A stretch of 13,333 bases of DNA, from contig PLSZ01000005.1 in NCBI GenBank assembly GCA_003164305.1, positions 737-14,069 of the forward strand, written 5' to 3'. A program made the position numbers and the translations under genes. The notes beneath the pieces are model-generated. The model had not been told where the DNA came from, did no database searches, and was given only the letters and a program-made list of their open reading frames with translations. This stretch comes from Acetobacteraceae bacterium. GTDB taxonomy: Bacteria > Pseudomonadota > Alphaproteobacteria > Acetobacterales > Acetobacteraceae. Positions 6,752 through 13,333 of this stretch are shown piece after piece (the stretch's first letter is position 1; each line of letters starts with the position of its first letter).

Positions 6752-8338
6752 GTGACGGCTCAGGAATTTGTTGCCGACGTTCTCGTCCTCGGTGGTGGCC
6801 CCGCCGGCACCTGGGCAGCCCATGCGGCGGCGTCCCGTGGCGCGCATGTCAAACTGGCTGACAAGGGCTTCTGCGGCAGTTCTGGCGCGACAGCGGCGGC
6901 GGGAACCGGTGTCTGGTACGTCGAGCCTGATCCCGCGAAGCGCCAAGCCGCGATGGCGAGCCGTGACGCAATCGGAGGTTACCTCGCCGATCCCGCCTGG
7001 ATGGAACGCGTGTTGGAGCGGACATATCGCGGCATCAATGAACTCGGCGACTGGGGTTATCCGTTTCCGCTAGACGACGGCGGATTGCCGCGGAGAAATT
7101 CACTGCAAGGCCCAGAATACATGCGGTTAATGCGCCGGCGCGTGAGAGCCGCGGGTGTACATATCTTCGACCAGGCGCCCGCGTTGGAGCTGTTGCTTGA
7201 CGAGAACGGGGCGGTCGCCGGCGCGGCGGGCGTGTTCCGTCAAAAGAATGAGGCCTGGATTTGTCATGCCCGAGCTGTGGTCATCGCCACTGGTGGTTGC
7301 GCGTTTCTCAGTAACGGTCTTGGATGCAACGTTTTGACTGGCGACGGCTACCTGATGGCCGCGGAGGCCGGCGCTGAATTCTCCGGCATGGAATTCTCCA
7401 ATGCCTACGCGATCTCGCCCGCCTTCGCCTCCGTCACGAAAACATTGTTCTACAACTGGGCTACGTTTACCGATGAGACTGGTGCCGTGATTTCGGGCGC
7501 GGCGTCGAAAGGCGGCCGCTCGGTGATCGCCCGCTCGCTGATGGAAGGCCAGGTCTACGCGTGCCTCGATAAGGCCGATCCGGCGACGCGATCCTCGATG
7601 CGCGCGGCACAACCGAACTTCTTTCTGCCGTTCGACCGGATGGGCATCGACCCGTTTACGCAACGTTTCCCGGTGACACTCCGTCTGGAAGGGACAGTCC
7701 GCGGAACCGGTGGCCTGCGCATCGTCAACGACAGTTGCGCCACCTCGGTTCGGGGCCTGTACGCCGCTGGCGACGCCGCGACCCGTGAACTCATTTGTGG
7801 CGGCTTCACCGGAGGCGGGAGCCACAACGCCGCGTGGGCCATGTCATCCGGCCATTGGGCGGGGCAGGCCGCGGCCACTCACGCCCGAGCCGTTGGGTCC
7901 TCCGCCGGCCGCCGCATCCACCACGCCGGAGGTGCCGCCCTGGCGGATCGCGGCCATCACCCGATCGACGATCGCGATCTGGTCAAAGCGGTCCAGGCGG
8001 AAGTCTTCCCCTTCGAGCGAAACTACTTCCGCACCGCTCGCGGATTGGAAGAGGCCCTGAGTGCACTGGACCATCGCTGGCGAAAAGCACGCCAGGCCGC
8101 GCCCGCGTCGCTTGAGGATATCGTCAAAACCCGTGAGGCCATTGCGATGTTGGCGACCGCTCGCTGGATGTACCGCAGCGCGCTGGCGCGAACCGAGACG
8201 CGCGGCATGCACCGGCGCATGGACTACGCATCGACCGATCCCCTGCAACGGCATTCGCTTGCCACTGGAGGGCTGGACGAAGTGTGGGTGCGCGAACTGC
8301 CACCGATCGTGCGGACCGACCTGGTGCGGGCGGCATGA
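6752..8338 (+). CDS. AprA/fumarate-reductase-like FAD flavoprotein
   Basis: A 528-residue flavoprotein of the fumarate reductase/succinate dehydrogenase/AprA superfamily. The FAD-binding dinucleotide fold begins with VLGGGPAGTWAAHAA (12-26) and the acidic end of strand 2 at Asp38. Further FAD contacts are VVIATGG (176-182), GDGYLMAAEAGAEF (197-210) and GLYAAGDAA (335-343). A C-terminal helical domain of the succinate-dehydrogenase C type covers about 405-510. There is no signal peptide, so it is cytosolic. Pairing with a 2[4Fe-4S] ferredoxin in a translationally coupled gene resembles the AprA-AprB arrangement of APS reductase, but no sulfate adenylyltransferase or qmo gene is present. The start is GTG with GGAG 7 nt upstream. 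First gene of a four-gene operon; the substrate is unknown, with a sulfur oxyanion or organosulfur compound likely from context. Confidence 0.85.
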   Translation: MTAQEFVADVLVLGGGPAGTWAAHAAASRGAHVKLADKGFCGSSGATAAAGTGVWYVEPDPAKRQAAMASRDAIGGYLADPAWMERVLERTYRGINELGDWGYPFPLDDGGLPRRNSLQGPEYMRLMRRRVRAAGVHIFDQAPALELLLDENGAVAGAAGVFRQKNEAWICHARAVVIATGGCAFLSNGLGCNVLTGDGYLMAAEAGAEFSGMEFSNAYAISPAFASVTKTLFYNWATFTDETGAVISGAASKGGRSVIARSLMEGQVYACLDKADPATRSSMRAAQPNFFLPFDRMGIDPFTQRFPVTLRLEGTVRGTGGLRIVNDSCATSVRGLYAAGDAATRELICGGFTGGGSHNAAWAMSSGHWAGQAAATHARAVGSSAGRRIHHAGGAALADRGHHPIDDRDLVKAVQAEVFPFERNYFRTARGLEEALSALDHRWRKARQAAPASLEDIVKTREAIAMLATARWMYRSALARTETRGMHRRMDYASTDPLQRHSLATGGLDEVWVRELPPIVRTDLVRAA

Positions 8339-8661
8339 TCGAACTGGTCAGCGCCGAGCGTTGCACCGGGTGCAACATCTGTGTGCGCATCTGCCCAATG
8401 AATGTGTTCGATCCAGTTTCCGGGGAAGCACCGATCATCGCTCGAAATGACGACTGCCAAACGTGTTTCATGTGCGAACTCTACTGCCCGGTGGACGCGC
8501 TCTACGTCTCGCCAGACTCTGGCGCGGCTCAACCGGTCGACGAACGCGATCTGACGGATATGGGGCTCCTTGGCAGCTACCGAGCCGCGATCGGTTGGAC
8601 CAGGCCCACCCAAACTCGTCGCACCAGCGATCTGAGTTACCGGCTACTGCCACCGCCCTGA
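8335..8661 (+). CDS. 2[4Fe-4S] ferredoxin, AprB-like partner
   Basis: A 108-residue ferredoxin with two complete cluster motifs: CTGCNICVRICP (Cys10, 13, 16, 20) and CQTCFMCELYCP (Cys41, 44, 47, 51). It carries electrons to or from the flavoprotein encoded just upstream. Its ATG overlaps that gene's TGA as ATGA, so translation is coupled and a stoichiometric complex is likely. After the cluster domain, about 50 residues form a tail rich in Arg, Thr and Pro without further cysteines, perhaps an interaction arm as AprB has. It is shorter than typical AprB (about 150 residues). Confidence 0.92.
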   Translation: MIELVSAERCTGCNICVRICPMNVFDPVSGEAPIIARNDDCQTCFMCELYCPVDALYVSPDSGAAQPVDERDLTDMGLLGSYRAAIGWTRPTQTRRTSDLSYRLLPPP

Positions 8662-8688
8662 CTTTGAACTTCCGTGAGGAGAGCGTGC

Positions 8689-9762
8689 ATGACACTGAAG
8701 ACCCCTGGGCGCCGCACCCTGTTGCGCGCCGGCCTTGGCATCGTTCCATTTGGGTTGGCGGCTTCGCGCACGTTCGGCGCCTCGCGACCAGGCGGTGCTG
8801 CTTTCGATGCTCCGCCGATTTGTCGGGTCGCCGATGAGCTCAAGGCGCCGATTGTCGTTTCGCCTCGCCGCGCCATTCGTTTCGCCTGGAGCGGCACCGG
8901 CGTTTGCACCAGTTCGGTCCCTGTCGCGTTTCATCGCGGCTATTTCGACCGGCATGGTCTGGATGTCGAGATCGTCAACTTCAGTGGAGCCCAGGACCAG
9001 ATTCTGGAATCGATCGCGACGGGTAAGACAGATGCGGGGGTAAGTTTCGCTCTGCAATGGCTGAAGCCCTTGGAGCAAGGTTTGCAGGTCAGCTTTACAA
9101 CCGGCGTGCATGGTGGGTGCATCCATCTTCTTGCCCCCGTGCAATCCGGTATCACGCAGGTGTCGCACTTGCGGGGAAAAACGATCGGTGTGACCACCAT
9201 GGTGAGCGCATCCAAGAACTTCTATTCGATTCAACTCCAGAAGCTTGGCATCGACCCCAACAGCGACGTGCAGTGGCGGGCTTACCCGGGCGAAGTCCTC
9301 GGCCTCGCGATCCAGAAAGGCGAGATCGACGCGATCGCCGACGCGGACCCGAACGTCAATTTGCTGGAACAGCGGAGCAAGGGACAACTTGTTACCATCG
9401 ATACGAACCTGAGCGGTGCTTATCGTGACCTGTCCTGCTGCGTGCTGGGGATCCGCAATACGCTGATTCAGCAGGAACGGGAGACGGCGGCGGCGCTGAC
9501 CCAGGCGATTTTGGATGCCGCGGAGCATGTCGCGAACGATCCGGATGACGCGGGAAAGGTCTTCGCTCAATATTCGACGGTTCCCGCAGCGGACCTCGCG
9601 GCAATGTTGCGCCAGCACACGCATCACCATCATCCGTCCACGCCTGACCTCAAGGATGAACTCGCGGTCTATATTTCCGACATGAAGTTGATTGGTGTCC
9701 TGAAGCCGAGCACTGATCCGACCCGGTTCGCCAACAGAATCTACGCCAACGTGTTCGCCTGA
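8689..9762 (+). CDS. TauA/SsuA-like ABC substrate-binding protein
   Basis: A 357-residue periplasmic binding protein of the SsuA/TauA/NMT1 group. The N-terminus, GRRTLLRAGLG (7-17) followed by a hydrophobic stretch, looks like a Tat signal. The binding domain starts at about 67 with IRFAWSG; VAFHRGYFDRHGLDVEIVNFSG is the usual first block, with LRGKTIGV and GEIDAIADADP following. An odd histidine cluster, HTHHHH, is at 310-315. The start is ATG at 8689 with GAGGAG 7-8 nt upstream; GTG at 8674 would put the start inside that site. It lies 27 nt after the ferredoxin gene in the same operon. No ABC permease or ATPase is in the window, so its transporter is elsewhere or it works otherwise. The ligand is probably a sulfonate-like anion. 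Confidence 0.85.
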   Translation: MTLKTPGRRTLLRAGLGIVPFGLAASRTFGASRPGGAAFDAPPICRVADELKAPIVVSPRRAIRFAWSGTGVCTSSVPVAFHRGYFDRHGLDVEIVNFSGAQDQILESIATGKTDAGVSFALQWLKPLEQGLQVSFTTGVHGGCIHLLAPVQSGITQVSHLRGKTIGVTTMVSASKNFYSIQLQKLGIDPNSDVQWRAYPGEVLGLAIQKGEIDAIADADPNVNLLEQRSKGQLVTIDTNLSGAYRDLSCCVLGIRNTLIQQERETAAALTQAILDAAEHVANDPDDAGKVFAQYSTVPAADLAAMLRQHTHHHHPSTPDLKDELAVYISDMKLIGVLKPSTDPTRFANRIYANVFA

Positions 9763-9847
9763 GATCGCATTCGAGTATATTGACCGATGGGGAGCGGGCA
9801 GACGAAGCCATACGGATAGACCAACACTCAGGTGGAGCGACGGGACC

Positions 9848-10579
9848 GTGGATCAAACCTTGCTGATCGCGGGCCTGATCGCCTGTGTATCGTTGCTTTA
9901 TGCCACCGCCGGACAGGCTGGTGGGACGGCCTTCTTGGCGGTCATGACATTCGCGGCTTTCACCGAAGCCGAGATGCGCCCCACAGCTCTGTTCCTGAAC
10001 GTTGTCGCCGCTGGCTACGCGACCTGGCGGCTGCACAGGTCCGGATTGATCGACCGACAGATGCTATGGCAAGTAACCATTCCCTCAATGGGCTCGGCTT
10101 TCGTCGGTGGATTATTTATCCTTGGCGGGCGCGTGTATTTCACGATGACAGGTCTGCTGCTGGTCGCGGCCGCCGCCCTAATGGTGTTGAGGCGACAGAC
10201 CGACGTGTCGCGGACGGCGACGATTAACGCGCTTCCAGCCGCGATGGTAGGAGCGGGCGCTGGGCTGATTTCAGGGCTGACAGGAGTTGGCGGCGGCGTG
10301 TTTCTCACGCCCGTGCTCATCGCCCTCGGTTGGGCTACACCAAGGGGGGCGGCGGGAATATCTGCGCCGTTTATTCTGTGTAATTCAGCACTGGGATTCG
10401 TTGGGGTCCTGCTGGCCGGACAACGCCTTACCACTAGCGTGGTTCCTTATGCGATCGGCGCTTTGGGCGGCGCGGCCATCGGCACATCCATCGGCCTACG
10501 CTGGATGACACAGAACGCGACCCGGTACATCCTGGCTGCGATATTGTTGTTCGCCGGCGTCCGCATGATGTTACGATAG
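9848..10579 (+). CDS. TauE/SafE-family membrane exporter
   Basis: A 243-residue polytopic membrane protein, with about seven or eight hydrophobic segments, and the two family-typical glycine-rich stretches: TAGQAGGTAFLAVMTF near the N-terminus and ISGLTGVGGGVFLTPVLIALGW at about 140-160. The family includes exporters of sulfite, sulfoacetate and related anions, in the inner membrane. The start is GTG with GGAG about 10 nt upstream. It follows the binding-protein gene by 85 nt and is probably the last gene of the flavoprotein operon. Export of sulfite released by the oxygenases is the simplest role, inferred from context. It is convergent with the family-5 binding-protein gene, with only 23 nt between the stops and no strong terminator hairpin. 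Confidence 0.88.
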   Translation: MDQTLLIAGLIACVSLLYATAGQAGGTAFLAVMTFAAFTEAEMRPTALFLNVVAAGYATWRLHRSGLIDRQMLWQVTIPSMGSAFVGGLFILGGRVYFTMTGLLLVAAAALMVLRRQTDVSRTATINALPAAMVGAGAGLISGLTGVGGGVFLTPVLIALGWATPRGAAGISAPFILCNSALGFVGVLLAGQRLTTSVVPYAIGALGGAAIGTSIGLRWMTQNATRYILAAILLFAGVRMMLR

Positions 10580-10602
10580 TCTTTCTGATGCGTCGTCCGG
10601 CC

Positions 10603-12198
10603 TTAACCCGCCGGATCCAGCCAGGTATCGGCGAAGCTGTAATTGATGCCTTCGCCCCCTGGCGCAAAGTTATGCACACGCTTGTTCGCCACGATCTGCG
10701 CGCCGGCGGCCACCAGATCGATGGCTGGTAGCTCCTGATGAATGATTGCCTGGAACCGGTACCACAAAGCGCGCCGTTTCGCCTCGTCCGGCTCGACCGC
10801 CGCAGCCTCCAGCAACGAGTCGACCTCCGGGTTGCTGTATTTGGCGGCATTGGAAAAAACCAGGCCGATCCTGAAGTTCTTCGACCAGTAGGCGCGCTGC
10901 ACTCCGAGCGTGGGATCGAAGGTGTTGGACAATGACTCGATCGTCAGATCCCAGGCGCGGTCAGTGTAAACCGTCTTGAGGTACGTCGCCAATTCAACAT
11001 TGATCATTTGCGCACTGATGCCGACGACCGCCAAGGCCTGGCGAATAAAGTCGGAATAGCCGGACGGCAGAAATGGATTGCGGGCCAGCCGCACTTTGAA
11101 ACGCACGCCGTCCGAGCCTCGCCGATAACCCGCCTCGTCGAGCAGTGTCCTGGCAAGCTTGGGGTCAAACGGCCAGGCCTTGATCGACGAATCGTACCAC
11201 CTCGGCAGCGCCACACTGACCGGACTGGGCGACACATCGCCATAGCCGAACAGCACGACATCGACGACCTTCTTCAGGTCAAGCGCATGCGCGATCGCCA
11301 ACCGAACCTTCTGGCTTTGAAGGATTTCATTCTCCAGATTGAAGAACAATTGCTGCTGTGGCCCCGAATAGGCATAGGTCGTGGTATCCACGACGAGTTT
11401 GGGGTTCGCCTTCAATCTGGCAACATCGGCGAGCGGCACCGGGTTGGCGCCAATATCGATTTCTCCGGTTTCCAATGCCGCCGCGCGCGCCGCGGGATCG
11501 AGGATCACGCGGAGAACAACGCGATCAAGGTAAGGTTTGGGTGCGTCCCAGTAATTCGGATTCCTGACGAATAGCAGATGACTGCCCGGGACCCATTCCT
11601 TCAAGATGAACGGCCCGGTACCGATGGTCTGTTCCAGCTTTGGCTGCTCCTCCGGCTTGAACGTCTGATAGACGTGTTTCGGCACGATGGGAGATTCAGA
11701 ACTGCCCAGAGCGGTGATCAGATACGGCGCCGGTTTTGACAGCACGACGATCGCGGTGTGAGGATCAGGCGTCTCAACGGCTGTCACATTCTGGTACGTG
11801 ATCCGCCCGCGTGGGTGGGCCTCCTTAAGCCGGAAGATCGTAAAGGCGACATCCTCGGCGGTAAAGTCATGGCCATCATGCCATTTCACGTTTTTGCGCA
11901 GCTGAAATGTGTAACGCAGGCCGTCCGCGCTGATTGACCAGGCCGTCGCCAACAGCGGCCGAGGGTTCAGAGCATAATCGTAACTCAGCAGGCCTTCGTT
12001 GATCTTTGGCCCAATGGCCTGGCCTGTACCGGAGGAAGTGTTGATGGCGATGATCGCGCTGGGGTCGGGATAGTATGCCCAGTTCAGGGTGCCTCCAAAC
12101 ACGGGTTGGTCCGAGGTGGCGCGTGCGATGTCCGGGATCCCGATCGCGGCACCTCCGAGTAGCAGGAGACGATTGAGCTCCCGGCGAAGAATTGGCAT
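10603..12198 (-). CDS. Family-5 (DppA/OppA-like) ABC substrate-binding protein
   Basis: A 531-residue periplasmic solute-binding protein family 5 member. The signal region has paired arginines then a hydrophobic run (RRELNRLLLLGGAA, residues 5-18), possibly Tat or Sec, with likely cleavage after ARA near 26. Family blocks are GLSYD-like GLLSYDYALNPRPLLATAW, VKWHDGHDFTAEDVAFTI, GTGPFILKEWVPG and LRVILDPAARAAALETGEIDIG. Such proteins bind peptides, but also nickel, opines, glutathione and many small solutes. The start is ATG at 12198, with only a weak AGG upstream. It begins 11 nt after the flavin-enzyme gene, so the two form an operon and may serve the same compound. No permease or ATPase genes follow; the opposite-strand exporter gene comes next. 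Confidence 0.92.
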   Translation of the reverse strand: MPILRRELNRLLLLGGAAIGIPDIARATSDQPVFGGTLNWAYYPDPSAIIAINTSSGTGQAIGPKINEGLLSYDYALNPRPLLATAWSISADGLRYTFQLRKNVKWHDGHDFTAEDVAFTIFRLKEAHPRGRITYQNVTAVETPDPHTAIVVLSKPAPYLITALGSSESPIVPKHVYQTFKPEEQPKLEQTIGTGPFILKEWVPGSHLLFVRNPNYWDAPKPYLDRVVLRVILDPAARAAALETGEIDIGANPVPLADVARLKANPKLVVDTTTYAYSGPQQQLFFNLENEILQSQKVRLAIAHALDLKKVVDVVLFGYGDVSPSPVSVALPRWYDSSIKAWPFDPKLARTLLDEAGYRRGSDGVRFKVRLARNPFLPSGYSDFIRQALAVVGISAQMINVELATYLKTVYTDRAWDLTIESLSNTFDPTLGVQRAYWSKNFRIGLVFSNAAKYSNPEVDSLLEAAAVEPDEAKRRALWYRFQAIIHQELPAIDLVAAGAQIVANKRVHNFAPGGEGINYSFADTWLDPAG

Positions 12199-12209
12199 CG
12201 ATTCGTAAC

Positions 12210-13333
12210 CTAAAAGAACCCTGAGCTCGGCAACCGTGTCCCATTTACTTCGAACGCCCCCACCGCCTGGGCCTTGTAACTCGCCGGATTGTGCGATGAG
12301 AGAGTACGTGCGTTTCGCCAGTGCCGATCGAGGTTTTTCCGGCGCGTAGCGGCCGACGCGCCACCGACATCGAACAACGCCGTCGTTGACCGCAGTACCA
12401 GTTCGTCGACGATCACCTTGGCCTTCGCCGCCGCAACCGCGGCATCATGGGTGACCTCACCCAGTTCGTGGCTGGAAAGCCGAGCATTAGCGACGCGGTC
12501 GAGTGCCTCGGCCGCGCCCAGTACCACCAGTTCGGCGGCGAAGGCGTCCGCGGCGATGCGGCCGATGGTTTGTTGTAAAATTGGATCGTCAGCTGCGATC
12601 GCGGAGGGAGCGTAATAAAAGTTCCGTGCCCGGCTTTTCACCAGGGACTTGGCATCCCGCAATGTGGCACGAATGATCCCGGCATTGATGGCGGTGACGA
12701 ATATCTGTGCGATGGTGCTCGTGTAGGGCAGCAGGAAGTCCGGGTTGTCGCGATCCAGAATGACCTCGTCTTGTTCAACGCGCACATCGTTGAAATTGGT
12801 TGTGCCGGTCCCGGTCATGCGTTGTCCAATGCCATCCCAGTCGTCGACGAGTTCGACACCAGAGCGGTCGCTGTGAACGATGACGGTAACTCCCGCGCCA
12901 TCAAACGACGTGGCCCGTACCACGATCAGATCAGCATAGAGGCTGCCCGTGCTGTAATATTTCGTGCCTCGCAAAAGGAGTGTGTCGCCGACCGGCACCA
13001 GCACTGTCTTCAGAGGATAGGCACCTCCGGTCTGTGGTCGATCGAGTTCGGTCGAGGCCAGTCCGATAATCCCGCCCTCCAGCACTGTCTGACGCCATAA
13101 GCGGCGGCGCTTGTCATGAGAGCCCGTCAGGAAGCGTTCCACGAAGGTGAAGTGATTGCGATAAATATGGGCGACGTTGGAGTCGGCCTCGGCGAGATAG
13201 ACCGCTTCTTCAATGATATCCCGTAGCGAGGCCCCGCCGCCGCCTTCCTCCACCGGCAGCCGAAGGGCACCAAACCGGGCGCGTCGCAGCAGGGTGAGCG
13301 CCTCATGCGGGGTTCTTCTCCGCAAAGGTCCCA
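12210..13333 (-). CDS. SfnB/DszC-like flavin monooxygenase, acyl-CoA dehydrogenase fold (5' partial)
   Basis: About 373 codons are visible; the frame is open at the window edge, and perhaps 25-35 N-terminal residues are missing from a family near 400. Order: N-terminal helical domain (GALRLPVEEGGGGAS), central beta domain (GIIGLASTELDRP, then GTKYYSTGSLYADLIVV), then C-terminal helices. The C-terminal signature DRHWRNARTLSSHNPASYK is typical of DszC, SfnB and related reduced-flavin-dependent monooxygenases rather than true acyl-CoA dehydrogenases, whose catalytic glutamate region is not recognisable here. Such enzymes oxidise dibenzothiophene, dimethyl sulfone-derived compounds or other heteroatom substrates with FMNH2 from a separate reductase. 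No reductase gene is visible. It is upstream of, and 11 nt from, the family-5 binding-protein gene. Confidence 0.85.
   Translation of the reverse strand, partial: GPLRRRTPHEALTLLRRARFGALRLPVEEGGGGASLRDIIEEAVYLAEADSNVAHIYRNHFTFVERFLTGSHDKRRRLWRQTVLEGGIIGLASTELDRPQTGGAYPLKTVLVPVGDTLLLRGTKYYSTGSLYADLIVVRATSFDGAGVTVIVHSDRSGVELVDDWDGIGQRMTGTGTTNFNDVRVEQDEVILDRDNPDFLLPYTSTIAQIFVTAINAGIIRATLRDAKSLVKSRARNFYYAPSAIAADDPILQQTIGRIAADAFAAELVVLGAAEALDRVANARLSSHELGEVTHDAAVAAAKAKVIVDELVLRSTTALFDVGGASAATRRKNLDRHWRNARTLSSHNPASYKAQAVGAFEVNGTRLPSSGFF

Noticed and set aside
8644..9633. Minus-strand open frame (329 codons)
   Set aside because: It lies entirely opposite the TauA-like gene, which has clear family blocks; no domain is recognisable in the antisense frame.
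9780..9808. TTGACC as a -35 box before the TauE-like gene
   Set aside because: There is no acceptable -10 box at 16-18 nt spacing; transcription from the upstream operon is simpler.
10596..10615. Small hairpin TCCGG/CCGGA between convergent genes
   Set aside because: The stem is only 5 bp with a 10-nt loop and no T-run; too weak to call a terminator.
10907..10915. Third partial copy (AGCGTGGGA) of the shared promoter element
   Set aside because: It is only 9 bp, lies inside the family-5 binding-protein coding sequence, and lacks the GAGT half at the right spacing.

Overview
The window is GC-rich, densely coding, bacterial DNA with no RNA genes, insertion sequences or CRISPR arrays that I can see. 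The gene content (gentisate-type ring cleavage, a 4HB-type chemoreceptor, TauD/CmcJ dioxygenases, an SfnB/DszC-like flavin enzyme, several periplasmic binding proteins) and the codon use suggest a soil alphaproteobacterium of the Bradyrhizobium/Rhodopseudomonas kind. That placement is an inference, not a demonstrated fact.

Left part (1-3269): the 3' two thirds of a gentisate 1,2-dioxygenase-like double cupin (+), then a leftward alpha/beta hydrolase and a methyl-accepting chemotaxis protein. A hairpin at 778-804 lies between the two convergent genes at the far left. This part looks like ordinary catabolic and chemotaxis background.

Middle (3478-6363): a PuuD-like class I glutamine amidotransferase (-) is divergent from a TauD-family Fe(II)/2-oxoglutarate dioxygenase (+). 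The dioxygenase faces a second oxygenase of the CmcJ/NvfI family (-). The two oxygenase genes converge on one stem-loop whose outer arms contain both stop codons. Their promoters carry the same 27-bp element (22/27 identical: 4473-4499 on +, 6644-6670 on -), placed over the -10 region in both. This suggests that one unseen regulator controls the pair.

Right-centre (6364-10579): a 388-bp regulatory region with a perfect 19-bp palindrome separates the CmcJ-like gene from a rightward operon. That operon encodes an AprA/fumarate-reductase-like flavoprotein, a 2[4Fe-4S] ferredoxin overlapping it by ATGA, a TauA/SsuA-like periplasmic binding protein with a twin-arginine signal, and a TauE/SafE-type membrane exporter. 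Right end (10603-13333, leftward): an SfnB/DszC-like flavin monooxygenase of the acyl-CoA dehydrogenase fold (5' end outside the window), then a family-5 (DppA-like) substrate-binding protein.

Taken together, 3.4-13.3 kb reads as an organosulfur acquisition island: uptake proteins, oxygenases that could release sulfite from sulfonates, sulfate esters or sulfones, a flavoprotein/ferredoxin pair that could handle the redox chemistry, and a sulfite/sulfonate exporter. The substrate is not determined by the sequence. The least familiar parts are the AprA/B-like pair with no APS pathway around it, the CmcJ-type oxygenase in this setting, and the shared promoter element.
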